Below, in pieces: positions 1-6,224 of a stretch of 6,314 nt of DNA. The stretch's first letter is position 1. Every line of letters begins with the position of its first letter. Position numbers and translations under genes: made by a program. The DNA comes from Pseudomonadota bacterium (GTDB lineage Bacteria; Pseudomonadota; Gammaproteobacteria; Burkholderiales; Burkholderiaceae_D): positions 1-6,314 of the forward strand of contig JAEZHR010000375.1 in the NCBI GenBank assembly GCA_023416415.1. Direction: 5' to 3'. Under the pieces are notes generated by a model that ran no database searches, was not told the DNA's origin, and was given only the letters and a program-made list of their open reading frames with translations.

Positions 1-242
1 TTGGCAAGTCCACCTATGCACGGTGCGGCATCATCGTCAACGTCACCCCGTTCGAGCCGGAGTGGGAAGGTTACGTGACGCTTGAGTTTTCCAATACGAC
101 CCCCCTGCCGGCCAAGATCTATGCCGGAGAGGGCTGCGCGCAAGTGTTGTTCTTCGAGAGCGACGAAGTGTGCGAAGTGTCGTACAAGGATCGCGGCGGC
201 AAGTATCAGGGGCAGCGCGGCGTGACCCTCCCGAAGACATGA
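1..242 (+). CDS. dcd: dCTP deaminase, C-terminal part (5' end outside window)
   Basis: Deaminates dCTP to dUTP in the cytosol, feeding dUTPase and thymidylate synthesis. The frame begins at base 3 (GGC AAG TCC, Gly-Lys-Ser) and runs 79 codons to the TGA at 240-242. The fragment starts GKSTYARCGIIVNVTPF and contains VTLEFSN; the Glu of this motif (fragment residue 28) matches the catalytic glutamate of the dCTP deaminase/dUTPase fold (Glu138 in E. coli Dcd). The C-terminus GGKYQGQRGVTLPKT is the nucleotide-binding tail that closes over the active site in this trimeric family. The usual length is about 188-193 residues, so more than half the protein lies upstream. No frameshift is visible. It is followed on the same strand by glsA after 116 nt; nothing indicates a strong terminator between them, so co-transcription is possible. 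Identity is close to certain; it is partial only because the window cuts it. Confidence 0.95.
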   Translation, partial: GKSTYARCGIIVNVTPFEPEWEGYVTLEFSNTTPLPAKIYAGEGCAQVLFFESDEVCEVSYKDRGGKYQGQRGVTLPKT

Positions 243-250
243 TCGCGGCA

Positions 251-334
251 CACAGCGCTGCACGAATCCTGATCTCGCTGTGCCGGTCGAGGATGGATGC
301 CTGAACCGGCACCTGTCGAGGCGAGACCGGTTCA
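251..334 (+). repeat. Three chained inverted repeats in the dcd-glsA gap
   Basis: Three perfect inverted repeats follow each other, each sharing bases with the next. The first is CACAGCG (251-257) with CGCTGTG (276-282). The second is GTGCCGGT (280-287) with ACCGGCAC (305-312). The third is TGAACCGG (302-309) with CCGGTTCA (327-334). Loops are 17-18 nt. The second and third are centred 22 bp apart. On RNA, neighbouring hairpins would exclude each other; on DNA, the three CCGG-containing arms could be operator half-sites. No T-tract follows, so this is not an ordinary terminator. The repeats are seen directly; any role is inference. Confidence 0.45.
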
Positions 335-358
335 CGCGCAGCTTCAAGCCCTCGTTCC

Positions 359-1279
359 ATGAGTCTTGACTACTCGGCCATCCTCCAGGCCATTCATGAC
401 GAAGTCCAGCCCTTGATAGGCAAGGGCGCGTTGGCAGACTACATTCCGGAACTCGCCAAGGTCCCGGTAAACCGGTTTGGCATGGCAGTCTATTGCCTCG
501 ATGGCAGCAGCTACGCCATCGGTGACGCCCACGAGAAATTCTCCGTGCAAAGTGTCACCAAACTGTTCGCGCTGGCACTGGCCTTTTCGCGCGAGGGTGA
601 TGCCCTCTGGAAGAGGGTTGGGCGAGAGCCCTCCGGCAATCCCTTCAACTCCCTGGTCCAGCTCGAGCGCGAGTGCGGCATTCCGCGCAATCCCTTCATC
701 AATGCCGGTGCCCTCGTCATCACAGACATCCTCGCCTCGCGCTTCGTGCAGGCCGACATCGCTGTACTTCAGTTCATTCGCATGCTGGCCGACGCGCCGG
801 ACATCGATTTCGACATCGCGGTGGCACGTTCCGAGCGCGCCACCGCGTTTCGCAATCGCGCAATGGCCAACTTCATGAAGGCTTTCGGCAATTTCGACAA
901 CGAGGTGGAATTCGTCATCGACAGTTACTGTCGCCAGTGCTCGATCACGATGACCTGCGCGGAACTGGCCAAGGCCGGCAGCTTTCTCGCCCAGCATGGA
1001 ACGGTGCCGTGGAGCGGCGTGAAAGTTCTGGAGCCCAGTCCGGCCAAGCGCATGAACGCATTGATGCTCACCTGCGGGACGTACGACGCAGCTGGAGATT
1101 TCGCGGACCGGGTCGGCTTGCCGGCCAAGAGCGGAGTCGGGGGCGGCATTCTCGCGCTGGTTCCGGGCGAGGCCACGGTCGCCGTGTGGTCGCCGGGCCT
1201 GGACGCCAACGGGAACTCGCTTGCCGGTACTTACGCACTGGAGCGTTTTACGGATATGACGGCGCGTTCGATTTTCTGA
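359..1279 (+). CDS. glsA: Glutaminase A (glutamine to glutamate + ammonia)
   Basis: Hydrolyses L-glutamine to L-glutamate and ammonia in the cytosol; it belongs to the serine-dependent, beta-lactamase-like glutaminase family (E. coli YbaS/YneH, B. subtilis YbgJ). The 306-residue length is typical (about 305-310). The catalytic Ser-x-x-Lys is Ser65-Val-Thr-Lys68 in FSVQSVTKLFALALA. Other family blocks are NPFINAGA (111-118), the DSYCRQCS region with Tyr190, and the glycine-rich KSGVGGGI (257-264) near the end. The N-terminus (MSLDYSAILQAIHDEV) is normal for the family, so the ATG at 359 fits, although no good Shine-Dalgarno lies before it (335-358 lacks an AGGAG-like stretch). There is no signal peptide or membrane segment. 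It lies 116 nt after dcd on the same strand and converges with the oxidoreductase gene. In E. coli, YbaS supplies ammonia for glutamine-dependent acid resistance; whether this protein does so is unknown. Confidence 0.96.
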   Translation: MSLDYSAILQAIHDEVQPLIGKGALADYIPELAKVPVNRFGMAVYCLDGSSYAIGDAHEKFSVQSVTKLFALALAFSREGDALWKRVGREPSGNPFNSLVQLERECGIPRNPFINAGALVITDILASRFVQADIAVLQFIRMLADAPDIDFDIAVARSERATAFRNRAMANFMKAFGNFDNEVEFVIDSYCRQCSITMTCAELAKAGSFLAQHGTVPWSGVKVLEPSPAKRMNALMLTCGTYDAAGDFADRVGLPAKSGVGGGILALVPGEATVAVWSPGLDANGNSLAGTYALERFTDMTARSIF

Positions 1280-1358
1280 GACGCGGTGCGCTGGCAGCGC
1301 GCGTCTCGCGGCGGATGGTCAGTTCTGGTTCTTCAACCGGCGACATGCCGATCCGCCG
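1279..1358. other. Hairpins in the convergent gap after glsA
   Basis: The 88-nt gap between the two convergent genes is full of inverted repeats. AGACGCG (1279-1285) pairs with CGCGTCT (1300-1306), with CGCT/AGCG (1289-1292/1296-1299) stacked inside after a 3-nt bulge. CGGCGGAT (1309-1316) pairs with ATCCGCCG (1351-1358), and CTGGTT/AACCGG (1325-1330/1335-1340, one G-T wobble) forms an inner hairpin with loop CTTC. There is no proper T-tract on either side, only short CTTT-like runs on the plus strand. The hairpins may end both transcripts or protect 3' ends, but a classical intrinsic terminator cannot be claimed. Confidence 0.35.
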
Positions 1359-1367
1359 ACCGCTTTC

Positions 1368-1964
1368 CTAGTGCGCGATCACTACCGGAATCTCCTTGAA
1401 GGTCGGCGTATTCGAGCCCCGCGCCGTCATGTCGGGCGCAAGCAGCGGTGTCAATTCGGGGAAATAACCGAACACATCGCCCTGATGCACCGGATAGCTC
1501 ACCAGAGTCAATCCTTCCACGCGCCGCTCGATGCCGTCGAGTGCGGCGGCACGCAGCGTCACTCGCTGACCGTTCGTCAGTCCGAAGCGATCCAGGTCCG
1601 CCTGGCTGATGAACAGGATCTTGCGCGTGCCGTGCACGCCCCGATAGCGATCGACTTCGCCCGTCCGGTCGCGATAGACGGTGGTGTTGTACTGCCGGTG
1701 AGCACGCATGGTCGCCAGGCACAGGACTTTATCGCCGTGCTTCGCGCGTGCACGCTGCATCAGGGTGTCCTGTGGCAGCGGGTGCACGGTAAAGCGTGCC
1801 TTGCGGTTCTCGGTTTCCCAGCGGCGCTCGGCCGCAGCATTCGGCAGGTGAAAGCCGCGCTCGCGGCGTGCCTTGTCGTTGTAACCGTCGAAGCCGGGGA
1901 TCACGTCGCGCGCGACGCGTTCAATGGCTGCGCGCATGCGGTCGTAGTCGGAGGCGAGGCCACG
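1368..1964 (-). CDS. FdhF/YdeP-family oxidoreductase, C-terminal part after the TGA
   Basis: Continues the oxidoreductase in the same frame, codons 571-768, stop TAG at 1368-1370. Residues from about 622 form the molydopterin dinucleotide-binding domain (beta-barrel, Pfam Molydop_binding), with the family block CLATMRAHRQYNTTVY (652-667) and DRYRGVHG (675-682), then FISQADLDRFGLTNGQRV, in which a residue-level match to superfamily C-termini is plain. The first in-frame ATG is at 1935-1937 (codon 580), which gives a 189-residue product. The 18 nt before it (GCCTCCGACTACGACCGC) contain no Shine-Dalgarno, so independent translation is unlikely. A free C-terminal domain would have no active site. 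It converges with glsA over 88 nt. Confidence 0.8.
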   Translation of the reverse strand, partial: RGLASDYDRMRAAIERVARDVIPGFDGYNDKARRERGFHLPNAAAERRWETENRKARFTVHPLPQDTLMQRARAKHGDKVLCLATMRAHRQYNTTVYRDRTGEVDRYRGVHGTRKILFISQADLDRFGLTNGQRVTLRAAALDGIERRVEGLTLVSYPVHQGDVFGYFPELTPLLAPDMTARGSNTPTFKEIPVVIAH

Positions 1965-1967
1965 TCA
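1965..1967 (-). other. Premature in-frame TGA stop (codon 570)
   Basis: The plus strand reads TCA at 1965-1967, TGA on the coding strand, followed by C (complement of G1964). Reading through it restores an uninterrupted 768-residue protein. TGA cannot be a tryptophan codon throughout this genome, because dcd and glsA stop at TGA. It is also far from the selenocysteine position of formate dehydrogenases (around residue 140; here filled by Cys187). Confidence 0.85.
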
Positions 1968-3674
1968 GTCGATGGTGTCGCTTCCGAGCGTGCAATGAGC
2001 GAGTTGCGCGACGATCCACGGCTCGGAACGCAGCGCGTCGCTGGCCGGAGTATTGCGACCGCGCGAGGCATGCACCATGCTGGCCGTGTCCTCGACCGTG
2101 ACGAACTGCGTGCTGCCTTCCTGCACGTCGTGCTCGGTGCGCCCCAGACAGGGTAGCAGCAGGCCGATCTTTCCTGGATGAAGGTGAGTGCGGTTGAGCT
2201 TGGTGGCGATGTGTACGGTCAGCTTGCAGCGCGACAGCGCGTCCAGCACCCGCGGGCTGTCGGGACCGGCGACCGCGAAATTGCCACCGAGGGCGAGAAA
2301 TGCATGCACCGAGCCTTCAAGCAGACCGCGGATCGCGCCGGCGGCGTCCAGTCCGGGAGTGCGCGGCGGCTCGAAGCCGAACTCGCGCGAGAGGGCGTCC
2401 AGCCACGCGGATTTGGGACGGTAGGTGATGCCGACGGTGCGGTCGCCCTGCACGTTTGAGTGTCCGCGCACCGGCATGACCCCCGCGCCGGGCTTGCCGA
2501 TGTTCCCGCGCAGGAGCATCAGGTTGACCAGCATTTGGATGGTCGGGATCGCGAATTCGTGCTGGGTCAGTCCCATGCACCAGGTCGCCATCACGGCCGA
2601 CGAATCGGCGTAGATACGCGCGGCCAGTTCCATCTGCGCGCGCTTGAGGCCGCTGTCGGCCTCGATGCGATCCCAGGGCTGCTGAAGGATCGACGCCCGC
2701 AGCGCCTCGAAGCCGCTGGTGTGTTCGGCGATGAAGTCGTGGTCGAGCACGCGGCCCTGGAGGGTTTCCATCTCCAGCAGAGCGCGAATGATGCCGGTGA
2801 GTGCCGCCAGGTCGCCACCGATTCGCACCTGCAGATAGAGATCGGAAATCGGCGTGCTTGCGCCGCGGAGCATTTCCAGCGGCGACTGCGGATCGGTGAA
2901 GGCTTCCAGGCCGCGTTCGACGAGCGCATTGAAGACCACGATACGGCAGCCGCGGCGTTTTGCCTCGCGCAGATCGGCCAGCATGCGCGGGTGATTGGTG
3001 GCCGGATTCTGGCCGAAGATGAAGATCGCGTCGGCATGCTCAAAATCGGTGCGCGTGACGGTGGACTTGCCTACGCCGATGGTTTCGCGCAGCGCATCGC
3101 CTGAAGACTCGTGGCAGTAGTTGGAAGAGTCGGGCAGGTTGTTGGGGCCGAAGGCCCGTGCAAAGAGCTGGTACGGGAAGGCCGCTTCGTTGCTGCTGCG
3201 TCCGGATGCATAGAAGACGGCATCGTTCGGGTGCTCAAGCGCGTTCAGCGCTTCGGCGGCCAGCTCGAAGGCTTCCTCCCAGGCGATTGGCCGGTAGGTG
3301 TCGGTGGCCGCGTCATAGCGCATCGGTGTCGTCAGTCGTCCGGCGGCTTCCAGTTCCCAGTGGTCCTTGTCGCGCAACGCCGCAAGCGTGTGCTTTGCAA
3401 ACCAGGTGGGGTCGGCGCGTTTAGGCGTGGCTTCATGGGCGACGGCCCAGGCGCCTTGTTCGCAGAAATCCACGCTCTTCGAATCGGGCAAATCGGGATA
3501 GGCGCAACCGGGGCAGTCGACCCCGCGCGGCTGATTCAGGCGCGGGAAAACAGTCGCGGCGGGCAGAACGCCGTTGGTGGCGAGCGCATTGGCGGCGCCG
3601 CGCAGCGAGCCGAGGCCGCCTGCTGGCGCGTCGGTCGCGTCGGCGGCGTGAATCGGAATGATTTTCTCTGTCAT
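1965..3674 (-). CDS. FdhF/YdeP-family oxidoreductase, N-terminal 569 residues
   Basis: Carries the catalytic molybdopterin oxidoreductase domain of a cytoplasmic YdeP-like protein. GVDCPGCAYPD (51-61) and DFCEQG (69-74) provide Cys54, Cys57 and Cys71, likely ligands of an N-terminal iron-sulfur cluster. NYCHESSG (185-192) puts Cys187-His188 at the place of Sec140-His141 of E. coli FdhF, so Cys would be the molybdenum ligand. FGQNPATNHPR (220-230) and RGNIGKPGAGVMPVRGHSNVQG (start 389) are typical blocks of the superfamily. The start is the ATG at 3672-3674 (MTEKIIPIHAADATD), preceded by AGAGGAAG at 3686-3693; the frame stays open to 3893, but that extension crosses the terminator at 3790-3820 and is not protein-like. 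There is no Tat signal or membrane helix. It ends at the premature TGA, before the molydopterin dinucleotide-binding domain. E. coli YdeP promotes acid resistance when overproduced; the reaction is unknown. Confidence 0.85.
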   Translation of the reverse strand: MTEKIIPIHAADATDAPAGGLGSLRGAANALATNGVLPAATVFPRLNQPRGVDCPGCAYPDLPDSKSVDFCEQGAWAVAHEATPKRADPTWFAKHTLAALRDKDHWELEAAGRLTTPMRYDAATDTYRPIAWEEAFELAAEALNALEHPNDAVFYASGRSSNEAAFPYQLFARAFGPNNLPDSSNYCHESSGDALRETIGVGKSTVTRTDFEHADAIFIFGQNPATNHPRMLADLREAKRRGCRIVVFNALVERGLEAFTDPQSPLEMLRGASTPISDLYLQVRIGGDLAALTGIIRALLEMETLQGRVLDHDFIAEHTSGFEALRASILQQPWDRIEADSGLKRAQMELAARIYADSSAVMATWCMGLTQHEFAIPTIQMLVNLMLLRGNIGKPGAGVMPVRGHSNVQGDRTVGITYRPKSAWLDALSREFGFEPPRTPGLDAAGAIRGLLEGSVHAFLALGGNFAVAGPDSPRVLDALSRCKLTVHIATKLNRTHLHPGKIGLLLPCLGRTEHDVQEGSTQFVTVEDTASMVHASRGRNTPASDALRSEPWIVAQLAHCTLGSDTID

Positions 3675-3789
3675 GGCGGTGTCGGCTTCCTCTGAGCAGC
3701 TTCTGAGCGTGGAGTGGATGCGAGGGGGGCTGGCAGTATTGTGCGCCGGCTTTGCCGACCGTGCCGAGAGGAGCCGCCGAAGATTCCCG
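3675..3789 (-). promoter_or_regulatory. Presumed promoter region of the oxidoreductase gene
   Basis: This stretch lies between the terminator and the oxidoreductase start, so a promoter is expected here. The only AT-rich pocket on the minus strand is CACAATACTG (around 3734-3743), a weak candidate -10. I see no convincing -35 box at the right distance, and a sigma-54 type -24/-12 element does not fit (GG and GC are 8 nt apart rather than 10). The location is inferred from gene arrangement, not from a recognised motif. Confidence 0.25.
3686..3693 (-). promoter_or_regulatory. Ribosome binding site of the oxidoreductase gene
   Basis: AGAGGAAG on the minus strand ends 11 nt before the ATG at 3674. 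It supports this start over the longer open frame that reaches 3893. Spacing is slightly long, strength moderate. Confidence 0.55.
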
Positions 3790-3820
3790 AAAAAACGCCC
3801 GGGCTTGCCGGGCGTTTTTT
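3790..3820. terminator. Bidirectional Rho-independent terminator
   Basis: A perfect 13-bp inverted repeat: AAAAAACGCCCGG (3790-3802) and CCGGGCGTTTTTT (3808-3820) around a 5-nt loop (GCTTG). The GC core of seven pairs with A/T tracts on both sides makes it work in either direction. It lies 60 nt after the stop of the decarboxylase gene, whose transcript it should end, and before the oxidoreductase start, thus separating the two minus-strand genes into different transcripts. Confidence 0.93.
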
Positions 3821-3880
3821 CTGGCGACAACAATGCGCCGTGCAATTCAATGTCCTTGCCGGCTTGCCTGCGCGAACGGA

Positions 3881-6130
3881 CTATTTCACGCAATCGACGT
3901 AATAGCCTCGCCTGCCGTCGACTTCCCGTGTCACGAGGCCATGCACGTCGGTCTCGAAGCCGGGGAACTTTTCGTTGAAGTCGCGCGCGAAGCGCAGGTA
4001 GTCGACGATGGTCTTGTTGAAGCGCTCGCCAGGAATCAGCAGCGGAATGCCGGGCGGGTAGGGCGTCAGCAGAATGGCGGTGACGCGACCTTCCAGCTCC
4101 TCGATCGGCACGCGCTCGATCTCTCGGTGTGCCATCTTGGCGAAGGCGTCCGAGGGCTTCATCGCCGGCTGCATGTCGGACAGATACATCTCGGTGGTCA
4201 GACGCGCCACATCATAGGCCTTGTACATGGCGTGGATGCTGTGGCACAGGTCGCGCAGGCCGACACGCTCGTAGCGCGGGTTGGCTGCCGCGAACTCGGG
4301 CAGGATGCGCCACATCGGCTGGTTCTTGTCGTAGTCGTCCTTGAACTGCTGCAGCGCGGTCACCAGCGTGTTCCAGCGGCCCTTGGTGATGCCGATGGTG
4401 AACATGATGAAGAACGAGTACAGGCCGCACTTCTCGACGATGACGCCGTGCTCGGCCAGGTACTTGGTGACGATCGATGCCGGAATGCCGGTGTCGCTGA
4501 ACTGGCCTTCGATGGAAAGCCCTGGGGTGACGATGGTGGCCTTGATCGGGTCGAGCATGTTGAAACCCTTGGCCAGTTTGCCGAAGCCGTGCCAGTCGTC
4601 GTCGGCCTGGATCATCCAATCTTCCTGGTCGCCGAGGCCCTGGTCCGAGATCACGTCCGGGCCCCAGACCTTGAACCACCAGTCCTCACCCCATTCTTCC
4701 TCGATCTTCTTCATCGCGCGCCGGAAGTCCAGCGCTTCCAGGATGCTTTCTTCGACCAGCGCGGTGCCGCCGGGCGGCTCCATCATTGCGGCCGCCACGT
4801 CGCAAGAAGCGATGATCGCGTACTGTGGCGAGGTCGAGGTGTGCATCAGGTAGGCTTCGTTGAACATGTCCTGGTCGAGCTTGACCTTCTCCGAGTCACG
4901 TACCAGGATCTGCGAGGCCTGCGAGAGGCCGGCCAGCAGCTTGTGAGTGGACTGGGTCGAGAAGATCAGCGATTCCTTTGCGCGCGGACGGTCCTTGCCG
5001 ATGGCGTGCATGTTCTTGTAGAAGTCGTGGAAGGTCGCGTGCGGCAACCAGGCTTCGTCGAAGTGAAGGGTGTCGATTTCGCCGTCGAGCATCTGCTTGA
5101 TCGTCTCGACGTTGTACAGCACCCCATCATAGGTCGATTGCGTGATGGTCAGGATGCGCGGCTTCCTGTTCTTTGCCTCGCGCGCGAAGGGGTTGGCCTC
5201 GATTTTCTTCATGATGTTTTCCATCTTGAATTCTTCGAGCGGGATCGGGCCGATGATGCCGAGATGGTTGCGCGTCGGCATCAGGAAGACGGGAATCGCG
5301 CCCGTCATGATGATCGAGTGCAGGATCGACTTGTGGCAGTTGCGGTCGACCACGACGATATCGCCCGGGCCGACGGTCGAATGCCAGACCATCTTGTTCG
5401 AGGTCGAGGTGCCGTTGGTGACGAAATAGCAATGATCGGCGTTGAAGATGCGTGCGGCGTTGCGTTCGCTTGCAGCCACCGGGCCGGTATGGTCGAGCAG
5501 CTGACCGAGTTCTTCGACGGCGTTGCAGACGTCGGCGCGCAGCATGTTCTCGCCGAAGAACTGGTGGAACATCTGGCCGATCGGCGACTTCAGAAAGGCG
5601 ACGCCGCCGGAGTGGCCGGGGCAGTGCCAGGAATAGGAACCGTCCTGCGCGTAGTGCACCAGGGCGCGGAAGAAGGGCGGCGCCAGGCCATCGAGGTAGG
5701 ACTTGGCCTCGCGGATGATGTGGCGCGCAACGAACTCCGGCGTGTCCTCGAACATGTGGATGAAGCCGTGCAGCTCGCGCAGGATGTCGTTCGGGATGTG
5801 GCGCGAGGTGCGCGTTTCGCCGTACAGATAGATCGGAATGTCGGCGTTCTTGTGGCGGATTTCGGTCACGAAGGCGCGCAAGGCCTTGAGCGCGCCTTCG
5901 GTCTCTTCGAAGGAACCCCCGCCGAACTCCTCGTCGTCGATCGAAAGGATGAATGCCGAGGCGCGCGACTGCTGCTGGGCGAATTGCGAGAGATCGCCGT
6001 AACTCGTCACACCGACCACTTCCATGCCTTCGGCTTCCATGGCCGCGGCGAGCGCGCGGATGCCGAGCCCGGATGTATTTTCAGAGCGAAAGTCTTCGTC
6101 GATGATGACGATGGGGAAGCGGAATTTCAT
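3881..6130 (-). CDS. PLP-dependent arginine/lysine/ornithine decarboxylase
   Basis: Removes the carboxyl group of a basic amino acid, releasing CO2 and consuming a proton, giving agmatine, cadaverine or putrescine. It is 749 residues, the size of the fold-type I biodegradative family (AdiA, CadA, LdcC, SpeF). Residues 1-130 form the response-regulator-like wing domain (MKFRFPIVIIDEDFRSENTS). The core follows: TNGTSTSNK (238-246, cofactor phosphate), DRNCHKS with His266 (stacks on PLP), HFDEAW with Asp358 (pairs with the pyridine nitrogen), and STHKLL with Lys397, the Schiff-base lysine. The C-terminal domain includes VEKCGLYSFF (565-574) and PYPPGIPLLIPGE (690-702). All catalytic residues are present. 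It is cytosolic with no signal peptide, and probably oligomeric like relatives. The ATG at 6128-6130 has GGAGA at 6135-6139. The stop is TAG. The sequence does not settle the substrate. Its transcript ends at the terminator at 3790-3820. Confidence 0.94.
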   Translation of the reverse strand: MKFRFPIVIIDEDFRSENTSGLGIRALAAAMEAEGMEVVGVTSYGDLSQFAQQQSRASAFILSIDDEEFGGGSFEETEGALKALRAFVTEIRHKNADIPIYLYGETRTSRHIPNDILRELHGFIHMFEDTPEFVARHIIREAKSYLDGLAPPFFRALVHYAQDGSYSWHCPGHSGGVAFLKSPIGQMFHQFFGENMLRADVCNAVEELGQLLDHTGPVAASERNAARIFNADHCYFVTNGTSTSNKMVWHSTVGPGDIVVVDRNCHKSILHSIIMTGAIPVFLMPTRNHLGIIGPIPLEEFKMENIMKKIEANPFAREAKNRKPRILTITQSTYDGVLYNVETIKQMLDGEIDTLHFDEAWLPHATFHDFYKNMHAIGKDRPRAKESLIFSTQSTHKLLAGLSQASQILVRDSEKVKLDQDMFNEAYLMHTSTSPQYAIIASCDVAAAMMEPPGGTALVEESILEALDFRRAMKKIEEEWGEDWWFKVWGPDVISDQGLGDQEDWMIQADDDWHGFGKLAKGFNMLDPIKATIVTPGLSIEGQFSDTGIPASIVTKYLAEHGVIVEKCGLYSFFIMFTIGITKGRWNTLVTALQQFKDDYDKNQPMWRILPEFAAANPRYERVGLRDLCHSIHAMYKAYDVARLTTEMYLSDMQPAMKPSDAFAKMAHREIERVPIEELEGRVTAILLTPYPPGIPLLIPGERFNKTIVDYLRFARDFNEKFPGFETDVHGLVTREVDGRRGYYVDCVK

Positions 6131-6134
6131 CTGG

Positions 6135-6139
6135 TCTCC
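6135..6139 (-). promoter_or_regulatory. Ribosome binding site of the decarboxylase gene
   Basis: GGAGA on the minus strand, 4 nt from the ATG at 6130. It fixes the start together with the conserved N-terminus MKFRFPIVIIDEDF. Confidence 0.65.
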
Positions 6140-6191
6140 AGAGGTGATGGGAGACGCCTGGGCGGGAGTGCTTGCGCGCCGAAAAAGAAAG

Positions 6192-6203
6192 GCGAATTTT
6201 CGC
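6192..6203. promoter_or_regulatory. Small palindrome upstream of the decarboxylase gene
   Basis: GCGAA-TT-TTCGC is a 12-nt interrupted palindrome in the AT-richer part of the upstream region (about 6181-6235), 62 nt before the start codon. This AT-rich pocket is where a promoter would most likely lie, and the palindrome could be an operator, but no matching -35/-10 pair is clear and no regulator is recognised. Confidence 0.25.
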
Positions 6204-6224
6204 AGAAATGGTGGGGATTTGCCC

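Larger units (their letters stand above)
1368..3674 (-). pseudogene. FdhF/YdeP-family molybdopterin oxidoreductase with in-frame TGA
   Basis: This is one gene of 768 codons interrupted by a single TGA at codon 570 (1965-1967). The parts before and after lie in the same frame (stops 597 nt, 199 codons, apart), so no indel is involved. Across the stop the protein reads GSDTID-stop-RGLASDYDRM and then RAAIERVARDVIPGF. I recall family members having Asp-Trp at this place, so TGG to TGA (a single G to A on the coding strand, C to T on the plus strand) is the simplest explanation. Total length fits the family (E. coli YdeP is about 759 residues), and the second part keeps good protein sequence, so the lesion is recent, a sequencing error, or tolerated by readthrough. 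If real and not read through, the product loses its C-terminal cofactor domain. The substrate of this family is not established; it is called formate dehydrogenase-like by homology only. Confidence 0.8.

Noticed and set aside
344..997. 217-codon minus-strand open frame across glsA
   Set aside because: It is antisense to a clear glutaminase gene and has no family resemblance; such frames are common opposite GC-rich genes.
1368..1937. Independent gene starting at the ATG at 1935-1937
   Set aside because: There is no ribosome site before it, its sequence is only the C-terminal domain of the oxidoreductase, and the frame is continuous with the upstream part except for the TGA.
1965..1967. TGA as selenocysteine codon or reassigned tryptophan codon
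   Set aside because: The metal-ligand position is already Cys187, and TGA is used as a normal stop by dcd and glsA in the same window.
1371..2156. 261-codon plus-strand open frame opposite the oxidoreductase
   Set aside because: The minus strand encodes recognisable molybdopterin oxidoreductase sequence over the whole stretch; the plus frame has only low-complexity Ala/Arg/Val-rich sequence.
2460..3104. 214-codon plus-strand open frame, and another at 3111-3695
   Set aside because: Both are mirrors of the oxidoreductase coding strand, with no ribosome sites or recognised motifs.
3675..3789. Sigma-54 promoter before the oxidoreductase
   Set aside because: A GGCAC...GGC-like stretch exists on the minus strand, but the GG and GC elements are 8 rather than 10 nt apart.
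3675..3893. N-terminal extension of the oxidoreductase to the ATG at 3893
   Set aside because: It would translate through the terminator at 3790-3820 and overlap the decarboxylase stop; MTEKIIPIHAADATD with a ribosome site at 3686-3693 is the better start.
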